Positions 27,432 through 35,501 of a stretch of 64,000 nt of DNA are shown one piece after another; position 1 is the stretch's first letter; every line of letters starts with the position of its first letter. The translations under genes and the position numbers were made by a program. The notes below the pieces were generated by a model. That model was not told where the DNA came from. It saw only the letters and a program-made list of their open reading frames with translations, and made no database searches. This DNA is from Verrucomicrobiota bacterium (GTDB taxonomy: Bacteria > Verrucomicrobiota > Verrucomicrobiia > Limisphaerales > J093). The stretch is from assembly GCA_016716505.1 (NCBI GenBank), contig JADJWF010000011.1, forward strand, positions 124,001 to 188,000. The letters are read 5' to 3'.

Positions 27432-28658
27432 TCACGGCTCGAAGACCAGAAAAATGGCTTTAAGGTACTGTGCTTCCGGGAACGTCGCAGGATGATCCGG
27501 CGGATGACGCGTTGTGGCCATTTCGGAAAAACGCCGTCCGGATTCACGGCCCGCCCGCCGTACTGCCGCGAAGAATTCCTCCGCCGAGACATGCGCCGAG
27601 CACGACGCGGCCACGAGCCGCCCTCCCTGCCTCAAGACGCGAATACCATCGCGCGCCAGCCGGCCATACGCCCGCAGCGCCCCTTCACGCTCGGCTTCGC
27701 GCCGGGCCAGTGAGGGAGGATCCAGGACCACGAGGTCGTACGCCGGGCGCCGCTGCGCGGCCAGCCAGTCAAACGCATCGGCCTGCACCGTCTCGTGCTG
27801 ACAGCGGGCCACGGAGGGAGTCGTATGGTTCAGGGCGAAGTTGCGCCGAGCTGCGGCAAGGGCGTGCGGACTGATGTCGAGGTCCGTGACCGAAATCGCC
27901 CTGCCTCGGGCCGCGTACAGCGAAAAGCCGCCGGAAAAGCTGAAGGCATTGAGCACCCGGCGCCCGGCGGCAAGATCGCCGACCCGACGGCGGTTTTCCC
28001 GCTGGTCCAGAAAGAATCCCGTTTTTTGTCCCCTGACCACGTCGGCCTCGAACCGCAACCCAGACTCGAGGAACTCAACCGGATTGGCGACGTCTGATCC
28101 GGAAATCACCTGGCCATCCTGCAGACCGAAGTCCGCGCGCGCCACCGCCTGGATGTTTCGGCTCAGGCGCAGGACGACTGCCTCCAGGCCGGTGCTGGCG
28201 GGGATCAGCGGCACCAGGTGGGGCAGCCGCGGCAGCCACGCGCCGGTGTACAGCTTGAGCACGCCAACCGAACCGTATCGGTCCAGCACGAGGCCGGGCC
28301 AGCCGTCGCTTTCGCCGTTGACGAGGCGAAACCCCGTGGTTTGAGCGTCAAACATTCCCTGCCGGCGCGCGAGGGCGACAGCAAGCCGCTCCCGCCACCA
28401 AGTCGCATCCAAGGCGACCGGCTGCCCCACGTGCAGCACGCGGACCCGCAGCGGCGAACTGGGATCGTACAGGCCGATTGCCAGGAAGCGATCCCGCCGG
28501 TCATAGATCACGGCGAGTTCACCGAGGGTCCCCTCACGGTTCTGTTCCCGCACGCTGTCCCCAAACACCCACGGATGTCCACCGCGCACGGATGCCTCAG
28601 CCGCGGCAGTGACGCGCAGTCGCAGGCGGGGCGTGGTGGTGACGGACGGAACGGACAT
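27432..28658 (-). CDS. RlmI-like class I SAM-dependent rRNA cytosine methyltransferase
   Basis: A 408-residue protein with an N-terminal PUA RNA-binding domain (about 10-80; 'SVRGGHPWVFGDSV') and a C-terminal Rossmann methyltransferase (about 190-400). The SAM motif I is 'VLNAFSFSGGFSLYAA', the catalytic-loop 'VVLDPPSL' and the late 'AASCSAHVS' Cys are as in RlmI/YccW-type 23S rRNA m5C methyltransferases. I chose ATG 28656-28658; a longer frame to 28709 adds a Cys/Pro-rich stretch with no family match. Likely first gene of a unit with the erpA-like gene. A second RlmI-like domain, fused to a pseudouridine synthase, is encoded at 35.5 kb. The exact modified nucleotide is unproven. Confidence 0.85.
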   Translation of the reverse strand: MSVPSVTTTPRLRLRVTAAAEASVRGGHPWVFGDSVREQNREGTLGELAVIYDRRDRFLAIGLYDPSSPLRVRVLHVGQPVALDATWWRERLAVALARRQGMFDAQTTGFRLVNGESDGWPGLVLDRYGSVGVLKLYTGAWLPRLPHLVPLIPASTGLEAVVLRLSRNIQAVARADFGLQDGQVISGSDVANPVEFLESGLRFEADVVRGQKTGFFLDQRENRRRVGDLAAGRRVLNAFSFSGGFSLYAARGRAISVTDLDISPHALAAARRNFALNHTTPSVARCQHETVQADAFDWLAAQRRPAYDLVVLDPPSLARREAEREGALRAYGRLARDGIRVLRQGGRLVAASCSAHVSAEEFFAAVRRAGRESGRRFSEMATTRHPPDHPATFPEAQYLKAIFLVFEP

Positions 28659-28824
28659 GTGATGCGGGCAAGATGCGCAACAGAGCTGCGGCCGTCGAGG
28701 TTCTCGCACTCGTCATCCGCCCCGCCTCGCGTTGCCATCGTCGGCTTGGACAACTTCGCTTGGCGCAGCGGCGACGAGTTTTTCCCCTTGGTGCGGCGTC
28801 GGCCAGCAGGGTACAAGGTCGCCG

Positions 28825-29820
28825 ATGAACACGCTTCGTCTCGCCGCTTTCGGCCTTCTCCTGCACTGTCTTTTCCGCCCTGCGGCGGCGGAATTGCGGA
28901 TTGGCATGATCGGTCTGGACACCTCACACGTGACGGCCTTCACCAAGCTCCTGAACGACCGGTCCCATCCCCAGCATGTGCCGGGCGGCAAGGTGGTGGC
29001 GGCGTTCAAGGGCGGCAGCCGCGACATCGAGTCGAGCTGGTCGCGGGTCGAGGGCTACACCCGCGAGCTGCGCGAGCAATGGGGCGTTGAGATCGTGGAC
29101 TCGATTGAGGCGCTGTGCGAGAAAGTGGACGTTGTGATGTTGGAGAGCGTGGACGGCCGGCCGCATCTCGAACAGGTGAAGCCCGTGTTCAAGGCCCGCA
29201 AACCGGTCTTCATTGACAAACCGGTGGCGGGATCGCTCCGCGATGCCATCGAGATCTACCGCCTCGCCCGGGAACATGGCGTGCCCTGCTTCAGTTCCTC
29301 GTCGTTGCGGTACTATCCGGGTCTGGTCGAGTTGAAACAGGCGGACATCGGCGAGCTCAAGGGTGCCATCTCCACCGGACCCTGCCACCTCGAACCGCAC
29401 CATCCCGACCTGTTCTGGTATGGTGTGCATCCGGCCGAAGCCTTGTTCACCGTGATGGGCACCGGTTGCGAAAGCGTCGTCCGCACCAGCACACCGGATA
29501 CGGACGTGGTCACCGGCGTCTGGCGGGGCGGCCGCGTCGGCACGTTGATCGGCATCCGCAATGCCGCCGCCCCCTACCGTGTGACCGTTTTCGGGACGAA
29601 GCGCGTGCTGGACCAGAAGGAGGGCGGGGACTATGCGCCCCTGATTCGCGAGGTGATGAAGTTCTTCCAGACTGGCATCGCGCCGGTTTCGGCGGAGGAA
29701 ACGATCGAACTCTTCGCCTTCATGGAAGCGGCGGACGAAAGCAAACGCCGGGGCGGCGCGCCGGTCCGGATCGCGGACGTGATTCGGCAGCACTCCGCGC
29801 CTGCGGGTTCGGAGCAGTAG
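28825..29820 (+). CDS. Exported Gfo/Idh/MocA family oxidoreductase
   Basis: A 331-residue protein: a Sec-type signal (about 1-20, 'LAAFGLLLHCLFRPAAA'), then an NAD(P)-binding Rossmann domain ('LRIGMIGLDTSHVTAF'; the usual GxGxxG is degenerate) and a C-terminal alpha/beta substrate domain. The 'KPVFIDKPVAGS' segment matches the EKP motif of the family, with Asp in place of Glu. It starts at ATG 28825 with AAGG 8 bases upstream; a longer frame to 28732 is shadow. The loss of the canonical GxGxxG (here GLDTSH) suggests weak or altered cofactor binding. It is divergent from the RlmI-like gene and 70 bases before proA. Substrate unknown, probably a sugar or cyclitol. Confidence 0.82.
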   Translation: MNTLRLAAFGLLLHCLFRPAAAELRIGMIGLDTSHVTAFTKLLNDRSHPQHVPGGKVVAAFKGGSRDIESSWSRVEGYTRELREQWGVEIVDSIEALCEKVDVVMLESVDGRPHLEQVKPVFKARKPVFIDKPVAGSLRDAIEIYRLAREHGVPCFSSSSLRYYPGLVELKQADIGELKGAISTGPCHLEPHHPDLFWYGVHPAEALFTVMGTGCESVVRTSTPDTDVVTGVWRGGRVGTLIGIRNAAAPYRVTVFGTKRVLDQKEGGDYAPLIREVMKFFQTGIAPVSAEETIELFAFMEAADESKRRGGAPVRIADVIRQHSAPAGSEQ

Positions 29821-29890
29821 CCGGCACAGCGGCCTTTCGCCCGAGGCGCCCTTGCTGGGCAACGGCCGGTCATCCGGCTATGCTGCCCAC

Positions 29891-31177
29891 ATGACGCTGC
29901 TGGCACAAATGACCACGTTGGCCCGGCAGGCGAAAACCGCCTCCCGCGCCCTTGCCTCGCTGACCACTGACGAGAAGAACCGCGCGCTGCGGGCCATGGC
30001 TGACGCCCTGGAACGCGACGCGGACGGTCTCAAGGCGGCCAACGCGCAGGACATGGCGGTAGGCGCCCAACTCGGCCTGTCCGCCGCCATGCTGGACCGG
30101 TTGAAGCTCGACGACAAACGCATCAGCGGCATGGCCCGCGGCTTGCGGGAAGTGGCCGCCCTGCCCGATCCCGTCGGGCGGATTCTCGATCAGCGCACGC
30201 GCCCGAACGGTCTGCGGCTGCAGAAGGTCTCGGTGCCGATTGGTGTGGTGGTGATCATTTACGAATCGCGGCCCAACGTGACCGCCGACGCGGCCAGCCT
30301 CTGCTTCAAATCCGGCAACGCAACGATCCTCCGGGGCGGCAAGGAGGCGCTGCACTCGAACCAGTTGATCGCCCAAACGATGGTGGCGGCCGGCCGGATG
30401 GCCCTCGGCGGTCGCTTCCCGGATCACGCCATACAGGTGGTACCCACGCCGGATCGCGAGGCCATCCCGGCTCTCCTCTCGCTCACCCAGTACGTGGACC
30501 TCTGCATGCCGCGGGGCGGTGAAGGACTGATCCGGGCGGTCGCGGAGTGCAGCAAGGTGCCGGTGATCAAGCATTACAAGGGCGTGTGCCATGTGTTCGT
30601 GGACCGCGACGCCGACCCGGCGATGGCTGAAGCCATTGTCCTGAACGCCAAGTGCCAGCGCCCCGCCGTCTGCAACGCCATGGAAACCCTCCTTGTGGAC
30701 CAACCCGTGGCGGCAGCTTTCCTGCCCCGGATCGCAGCCCGGCTGGGTGAACGCCACGTGCAACTGCGCGTGGACGAAACGGCGGCCGCCATCTTGAGTG
30801 CCGGAGAGAAGCCCAAAGCGGAAATCCGCCCGGCCGCCGAGCAGGACTGGTTCACCGAGTACAACGATTACATCCTCAATGTGCGCGTCGTGGACGGGGT
30901 CGAGGCCGCAATCGCCCACATCAACCACTACGGTTCGGCGCACAGCGACAGCATCGTCACCCGCGACGAAGCGCGGGCGCGGCAATTCCTCGCCGAGGTG
31001 GACAGCGCGGCCGTGTACTGGAACGCCAGCACGCGCTTCACGGACGGCGGCGAGTTTGGCATGGGCGCGGAGATTGGCATCAGCACCGACAAGATTGGCG
31101 CCCGTGGCCCGATGGGTCTCGAGGAACTGACCAGCTACAAGTGGCTCGGCTTCGGGACGGGGCAGGTTCGGACGTGA
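29891..31177 (+). CDS. proA: Gamma-glutamyl phosphate reductase
   Basis: NADPH-dependent reduction of gamma-glutamyl phosphate to glutamate-5-semialdehyde, step two of proline synthesis; cytoplasmic. The 428-residue length is typical. It shows the aldehyde-dehydrogenase-like fold with 'PIGVVVIIYESRPNVTADA' (cofactor side) and the active-site 'CQRPAVCNAMETLL' with nucleophile Cys261, then 'WNASTRFTDGGEFGMGAEIGIS' near the C-terminus. Start ATG 29891, chosen because the family begins a few residues before 'AKTASRALA'; an upstream frame extension is not conserved. No proB is in the window. The trpG/pabA gene follows 80 bases on. Confidence 0.96.
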   Translation: MTLLAQMTTLARQAKTASRALASLTTDEKNRALRAMADALERDADGLKAANAQDMAVGAQLGLSAAMLDRLKLDDKRISGMARGLREVAALPDPVGRILDQRTRPNGLRLQKVSVPIGVVVIIYESRPNVTADAASLCFKSGNATILRGGKEALHSNQLIAQTMVAAGRMALGGRFPDHAIQVVPTPDREAIPALLSLTQYVDLCMPRGGEGLIRAVAECSKVPVIKHYKGVCHVFVDRDADPAMAEAIVLNAKCQRPAVCNAMETLLVDQPVAAAFLPRIAARLGERHVQLRVDETAAAILSAGEKPKAEIRPAAEQDWFTEYNDYILNVRVVDGVEAAIAHINHYGSAHSDSIVTRDEARARQFLAEVDSAAVYWNASTRFTDGGEFGMGAEIGISTDKIGARGPMGLEELTSYKWLGFGTGQVRT

Positions 31178-31257
31178 ACGCGGCACCGATCGCCCTTGGG
31201 GGCTGCCCCCCTTTCCGCTTTGCTCCGTTGCCCTGTCCGCTAAGTTGCGCCCCGGCC

Positions 31258-31851
31258 ATGGTCTTGGTGATAGATAACTACGATTCGTTCACGTACAACC
31301 TCGTGCAATACCTCGGGGAAATGGGTGTGCGAATGGTAATTCATCGCAACGACGAGGTCACCCTGCCACAGATCGCCGAACTGAAACCGGAGCGCATTCT
31401 GATCTCCCCCGGCCCCTGTTCCCCGCGCGAATCGGGTCTCTCGAACGACATCATCCGCACCTTCGCCGGGCGCGTGCCCATCCTCGGGGTCTGCCTCGGC
31501 CATCAGTGCATCGGTCACACGTTTGGCGCGAAAGTGGTGGTCAACTATCGAATGATGCACGGCAAGACCTCGCCCATCCATCATGACGGTCGAGACTTAT
31601 TCGCCGGGATGCCGAATCCGTTCGAGGCGACGCGCTACCACTCACTCGTGATCGAGCGGGCGTCGCTGCCGGACTTCCTCGAGGTCACGGCCTGGACCGA
31701 TGAGGGCGAGATCATGGGAATCCGGCACCGGTCGCTGCCCATCTGGGGGGTCCAGTTTCATCCGGAAAGCATTCTTACCCAGAATGGCCGGCGGATCCTG
31801 GAGAACTTCCTCAAACTCGGTCAGCCGGCTGCCTCGGCTGTCGCCAACTGA
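31258..31851 (+). CDS. Anthranilate/aminodeoxychorismate synthase glutaminase subunit
   Basis: A class I glutamine amidotransferase of 197 residues that makes ammonia from glutamine for a chorismate-using partner (TrpE or PabB). The catalytic triad is visible: Cys79 in 'GVCLGHQC' and His/Glu in 'GVQFHPESI'. The N-terminal 'VLVIDNYDSFTYNLVQYL' and oxyanion 'ISPGPCSP' are canonical. TrpG and PabA cannot be told apart here, and no synthase partner lies in the window; one protein often serves both. Start ATG 31258 is fixed by the conserved N-terminus. It is followed 7 bases later by a YeeE/YedE gene, suggesting a shared transcript without obvious functional link. Confidence 0.93.
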   Translation: MVLVIDNYDSFTYNLVQYLGEMGVRMVIHRNDEVTLPQIAELKPERILISPGPCSPRESGLSNDIIRTFAGRVPILGVCLGHQCIGHTFGAKVVVNYRMMHGKTSPIHHDGRDLFAGMPNPFEATRYHSLVIERASLPDFLEVTAWTDEGEIMGIRHRSLPIWGVQFHPESILTQNGRRILENFLKLGQPAASAVAN

Positions 31852-31858
31852 TCTCCGT

Positions 31859-32425
31859 ATGCCAAGCGACCCGAACGTGCTGTGCCAGCCGGAAGCTGAA
31901 CGCGAAGCCCGCGGCCGGTGGAACCCGTACCTCGTCGGCGCAGGCATCGGCGTGCTGAGCTGGATCGCGTTTGCGGTGGCCAACCAGCCCTTGGGCATCT
32001 CGACGGCAATCTCTTCCGCCGCCAGCGTCTGCGCCTTGCCGGTGCTGGGTTCCGATGGCGTGGCCACGAATGCCTATTGGGCGAAGTTTCCGCTGAAATG
32101 GGACTATGGCATGGTCTTTTTGCTGGGCACGTTCCTGGGCAGCCTTGCCAGCGTGCTGGTCAGCCGAACCTTCCAGGTCGAAACCGTACCGGCGACCTGG
32201 CGGGAACGGTTCGGGAACGCACCCGGCCGAAGGCTGGCGGCGGCGTTTCTCGGTGGCGTCATCATCATGTATGGGGCGCGGCTGGCTGGGGGGTGTACCA
32301 GCGGCCACGGCATCAGCGGCTCGCTCCAACTGGCGGTCAGCAGTTGGGTATTCTTTCTCACGCTCTTTGCCGCGGGTCTGGCCACGGCCGCCGTGTTGTT
32401 CCGGGGCAGAAGCCAGGGACCCTGA
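31859..32425 (+). CDS. YeeE/YedE family sulfur-transport membrane protein (first half-size subunit)
   Basis: A 188-residue integral membrane protein with about five hydrophobic helices. It carries the family motif 'GARLAGGCTSGHGISG' (about 139-154), whose Cys lies in the pore-lining region of TsuA-type thiosulfate transporters. The N-terminal 30 residues are cytoplasmic and polar. It is half the size of full-length YeeE and pairs with the next gene, which encodes the complementary half; such tandem halves are a known arrangement in this family. Likely role: uptake of thiosulfate or another sulfur species, matching the sulfur enzymes elsewhere in the window. Substrate is inferred from the family. 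Confidence 0.85.
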   Translation: MPSDPNVLCQPEAEREARGRWNPYLVGAGIGVLSWIAFAVANQPLGISTAISSAASVCALPVLGSDGVATNAYWAKFPLKWDYGMVFLLGTFLGSLASVLVSRTFQVETVPATWRERFGNAPGRRLAAAFLGGVIIMYGARLAGGCTSGHGISGSLQLAVSSWVFFLTLFAAGLATAAVLFRGRSQGP

Positions 32426-32447
32426 TCGCTGAACAAGCAAACCCACG

Positions 32448-33020
32448 ATGAAACTTCCCCTTTCCGGCGACGCGGCACTCTGGCTGGCTCTGGTGCTTGG
32501 GGCCGCCTTTGGCTGGCTGCTCCATCGGGGCGGCGTGACGAACTACAACGTCATCGTGAACCAGTTCCGCTTCCGCGACTTCACCGTGCTCAAGGTGATG
32601 TTCACGGCGATTATCGTCGGGGGCGTCGGGGTGCTGGCGCTGACCCAGACCGGCCATGCGCAGTTCCACATCAAACCCGCGAACATGCTGGGGGTGACGC
32701 TCGGCGCTGCATTGTTCGGCGTCGGCATGGTCCTGTACGGCTACTGTCCCGGAACTGGAGTGGCCGCGATCGCCACCGGCAGTCTGCACGCGCTGGTGGG
32801 CGTGATCGGGATGCTGGCGGGCGCGGTACTGTACGCGCTGAGCTTCGCCTGGGTCGAGACGCACATTCAGAAGGTGGCGGCGCTGGGCAAGTTGCGGTTG
32901 CCGGAAGTGACGGGGATTCCCGACTGGGGCTGGTTCGCCATTCTGGCCGCCATCGCGGGGGTTGTGTTTTGGCTGATCGAGACCAAAACCCGATCCACGG
33001 GCGCCGCGAGCCGACAGTAG
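32448..33020 (+). CDS. YeeE/YedE family sulfur-transport membrane protein (second half-size subunit)
   Basis: A 190-residue membrane protein that follows its partner by 22 bases. About five helices are visible, with the second-half motif 'LYGYCPGTGVAAIATGS' (about 97-113) and an N-terminal 'FGWLLHRGGVTNYNVI'. The Cys in 'GYCPGTG' corresponds to the other pore cysteine of TsuA-like proteins. Together the pair should form one functional channel for thiosulfate or sulfide-type anions. The C-terminus is short and basic. The next 520 bases contain no confident gene. Confidence 0.85.
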   Translation: MKLPLSGDAALWLALVLGAAFGWLLHRGGVTNYNVIVNQFRFRDFTVLKVMFTAIIVGGVGVLALTQTGHAQFHIKPANMLGVTLGAALFGVGMVLYGYCPGTGVAAIATGSLHALVGVIGMLAGAVLYALSFAWVETHIQKVAALGKLRLPEVTGIPDWGWFAILAAIAGVVFWLIETKTRSTGAASRQ

Positions 33021-33540
33021 GGCCGGGCCGCCCGCCCGCGGATTTCCCGCCGTTCCAGCCAGGCAGTGATGACCCGCGGCTGGCCCTTCTGCCGCACCAG
33101 CACGCGCACAATCCGGCTGCCCGCGCGCCGCTGGCGCACGACCGGCACGCGAATTGGCGGGCGCGTGCGCCCGCTCCGGGCATTGTCGGTCAGGGCGTCG
33201 TCGAAGAGTCGGCGACCGTGCTGGGGCAGGCTGCCGGCGGCGTTCATGACGTGGAAGACCAGCATCGGGAGCCGGTGGGCCAGGGGCACGCGCGAGCGGC
33301 GTCCGCGGCGCTTGGGCAAGGCGGGCAGGCTGGAGCCGAACGCCTCGTGGAACCCGGCCAGAAAGCCCGGACACCCAAGCGTCGCGGCACGGACGAGTCG
33401 CTTCGCCGTATTTTTCTCATCCCCTTTGGTGGCACAGGAGACCAGACAAAAACGGTCCACCCCTCGAAGTCCCGAAAGGGATCAGGTTTAGGTCCCGGAT
33501 TTGCCTGACGGGCGGTGGTTGGTCCGTTACCTTGGCGCTC
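33021..33540. other. Intergenic region of 520 bp, possibly holding a decayed gene
   Basis: Between the YeeE pair and the DUF2961 gene. Open frames cover both strands but none shows a complete domain. The minus-strand frame around 33200-33320 contains 'VFHVMN', preceded by a basic stretch, which is reminiscent of the N-terminus of REP-associated tyrosine (IS200-like) transposases; the rest of that family's His-hydrophobic-His motif is not seen in any frame. It may be a remnant or chance. A 3'-most portion near 33500-33540 should hold the DUF2961 promoter. Confidence 0.35.
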
Positions 33541-35487
33541 ATGAACACCGCCCGCTGTTTGCTCGCCTCTCTCACCCTTGCGCTGCCCCTTGCCGGATTG
33601 TTGGCGGCGGACCTTTCGGACGCCGAACTGGCGCGGCTCCGCTCCCGGGCGCTCGATGACATTTTCGTGCTGCGGGATTACCGGCCCGGCAAGAACAGCT
33701 TCGTCGAGAGCCCCGAACGACACATCGGGGCGTGGACCGGCGTCGGCAACCGCTTCACGCTGCTCGATGTCAAGGGGGAGGGCTCCATCCGCCACATCTG
33801 GACGACGCGCGGCGACGGCGAGCCGTACTTCGACTGGGAGTTCTACGTGGATGGCGAAACGACCCCTTCGGTACGATTCACCGACGAGGCCATGGCGGCA
33901 GCGGCAGCGCAATTTCCGGTGCCCGTCGCTCCCGGCAACGCGCTGCCCGTTCACAACCGCGCGTACAACTTTTTCCTGCCCGTGCCCTTCGAGAAAAGCC
34001 TGCGGTTGGACGTGGTGCAGCGGCAACCGAGCTTCTGGCTCTGGTTCTGCCAGATTGACTATCGCCTCGAGGACCGCTCGCTGCGCGGCGCGCGACTCCT
34101 GACCAGCGGAACCGGCCAGGGCCTCGCGTTTCACTACCTGGGGCTGGAACAAGCCCGTCGGACCGGGCCGGCCGCGAATCTCGCCCGCGAGGTGGTCGAA
34201 GTCCCCGAGGCGACGCTGGCCCCGGGGGCCGAGCAGGTGCTCGCCAGATTGGCCGGCCCCGCCATCGCACGCGAACTGCGGCTGCGCTGGTCGCCGGACG
34301 CAAAGTTGCGCCTTCTCGTTCGGTACGAGGACGCGGCGACCTTCGCGGTCAACTCACCGGTGCCGGCGTTCTTCGGCCCGTTCCGCGGCGTGTCCTACCA
34401 GAGCCACGCCAGCAACGACGCGAGTTGCTACCTCCCCATGCCCTTTCGGCGGAGTCTGGAATTGGTCGTGCGGAATGATGGCTCTCAACCCGCGGCGGCG
34501 GCCGGGAGGCTGGTGGTGGAACGCGTGCCAACGTTCGCCCCGTCATGGGGCTATTTCCACGCGCTGCATCAACGGACCGAACGGACCACGGGGCATCGCT
34601 TGCACCAGGTCCTGTATTTGCGCGGGCGCGGTCATTGGCTGGGCATGACGTTGTACAAGACCGGCCACGATCACGGCGGGGGCGACTTTGCGGTGGTGGA
34701 CGGCGAGGGCGACCGGCCCGCCTTCCTGCACGGCATCAACGGGGAGGACTACTTCACCTTTGCCTGGTTCGGCAAGGGCGCGCATCACCCGTACGCGGTG
34801 GCGCACTCGAACGACGAGGGCCGCTACCGGCACCACTTCGAAAACGTGTATCCCTTCCGCCATTCCCTGGCGATCGAGTGGGGCGCCTTCGCCGACCTCA
34901 GCCCGGAGAGCGTCGCCGTCTGGTATCAGGACACCGCCGAGGATACGACCGTGCCCGATGGCGCTGCGGCCGAGTCGGTCGAGTGGGACGTCTTCGGGCC
35001 GGTGCCGATTCCCCACGATGCCGCCGGCAAGGCCGCGGTGCCAATCTTCAGCGTGCTACCGGCGGTCGCCGACCTGGATGCGGGTAAGAAGTTCGAGTGC
35101 CGCGGAGTCAAAGAACATTTCACCTCCGGTTGGATGAAAGAGCGCAGCGTGGGACCGATGCTGAACCTCACCTACGTGGCGCGCCACGGCATGAAGATTG
35201 ATTACGAGGCGGAACTGGGCGGCATGGGGCACGCGCTGCTGGCGCGGCGCTTCATGGAATCGTCCCGCGCGCGGACCGTGCGGTGTCTGTTCGCGCATGA
35301 CGATCCGTGCGAAGTCTGGGTGAACGACCAACGCGTGTACGCCGGCGGCCAGCACTTCAACGGCTTCGAATCCGCGTGGATTGACTTGCCGCTCCGGGAA
35401 GGCCGCAACGAAGTCGTCGTGCGGCTGACCAACTATTTCAACCGGAACTTCAACTGGGCCGGATTCCTGTTCCGGCCGCAGTTGTAG
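33541..35487 (+). CDS. Exported DUF2961 family protein
   Basis: A 648-residue secreted protein. The Sec signal (1-22, 'LLASLTLALPLAGLLAA') is followed by the DUF2961 domain (about 50-400; 'EGSIRHIWTT' and 'DWEFYVDGETTPSV' are typical), a beta-rich carbohydrate-active-like fold of glycoside hydrolase families. The remainder (about 420-648) is another beta-sandwich with 'MLNLTYVARHGMKIDYEAEL' and ends in 'NRNFNWAGFLFRPQL'. Start ATG 33541, immediately before the signal. Some DUF2961 relatives are glycan-active (difructose-anhydride and furanosidase types), so a role in polysaccharide use is plausible but unproven here. It converges on the pseudouridine synthase fusion with only 14 bases between stops. 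Confidence 0.85.
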   Translation: MNTARCLLASLTLALPLAGLLAADLSDAELARLRSRALDDIFVLRDYRPGKNSFVESPERHIGAWTGVGNRFTLLDVKGEGSIRHIWTTRGDGEPYFDWEFYVDGETTPSVRFTDEAMAAAAAQFPVPVAPGNALPVHNRAYNFFLPVPFEKSLRLDVVQRQPSFWLWFCQIDYRLEDRSLRGARLLTSGTGQGLAFHYLGLEQARRTGPAANLAREVVEVPEATLAPGAEQVLARLAGPAIARELRLRWSPDAKLRLLVRYEDAATFAVNSPVPAFFGPFRGVSYQSHASNDASCYLPMPFRRSLELVVRNDGSQPAAAAGRLVVERVPTFAPSWGYFHALHQRTERTTGHRLHQVLYLRGRGHWLGMTLYKTGHDHGGGDFAVVDGEGDRPAFLHGINGEDYFTFAWFGKGAHHPYAVAHSNDEGRYRHHFENVYPFRHSLAIEWGAFADLSPESVAVWYQDTAEDTTVPDGAAAESVEWDVFGPVPIPHDAAGKAAVPIFSVLPAVADLDAGKKFECRGVKEHFTSGWMKERSVGPMLNLTYVARHGMKIDYEAELGGMGHALLARRFMESSRARTVRCLFAHDDPCEVWVNDQRVYAGGQHFNGFESAWIDLPLREGRNEVVVRLTNYFNRNFNWAGFLFRPQL

Positions 35488-35501
35488 GAAACGCCGGCGC
35501 G

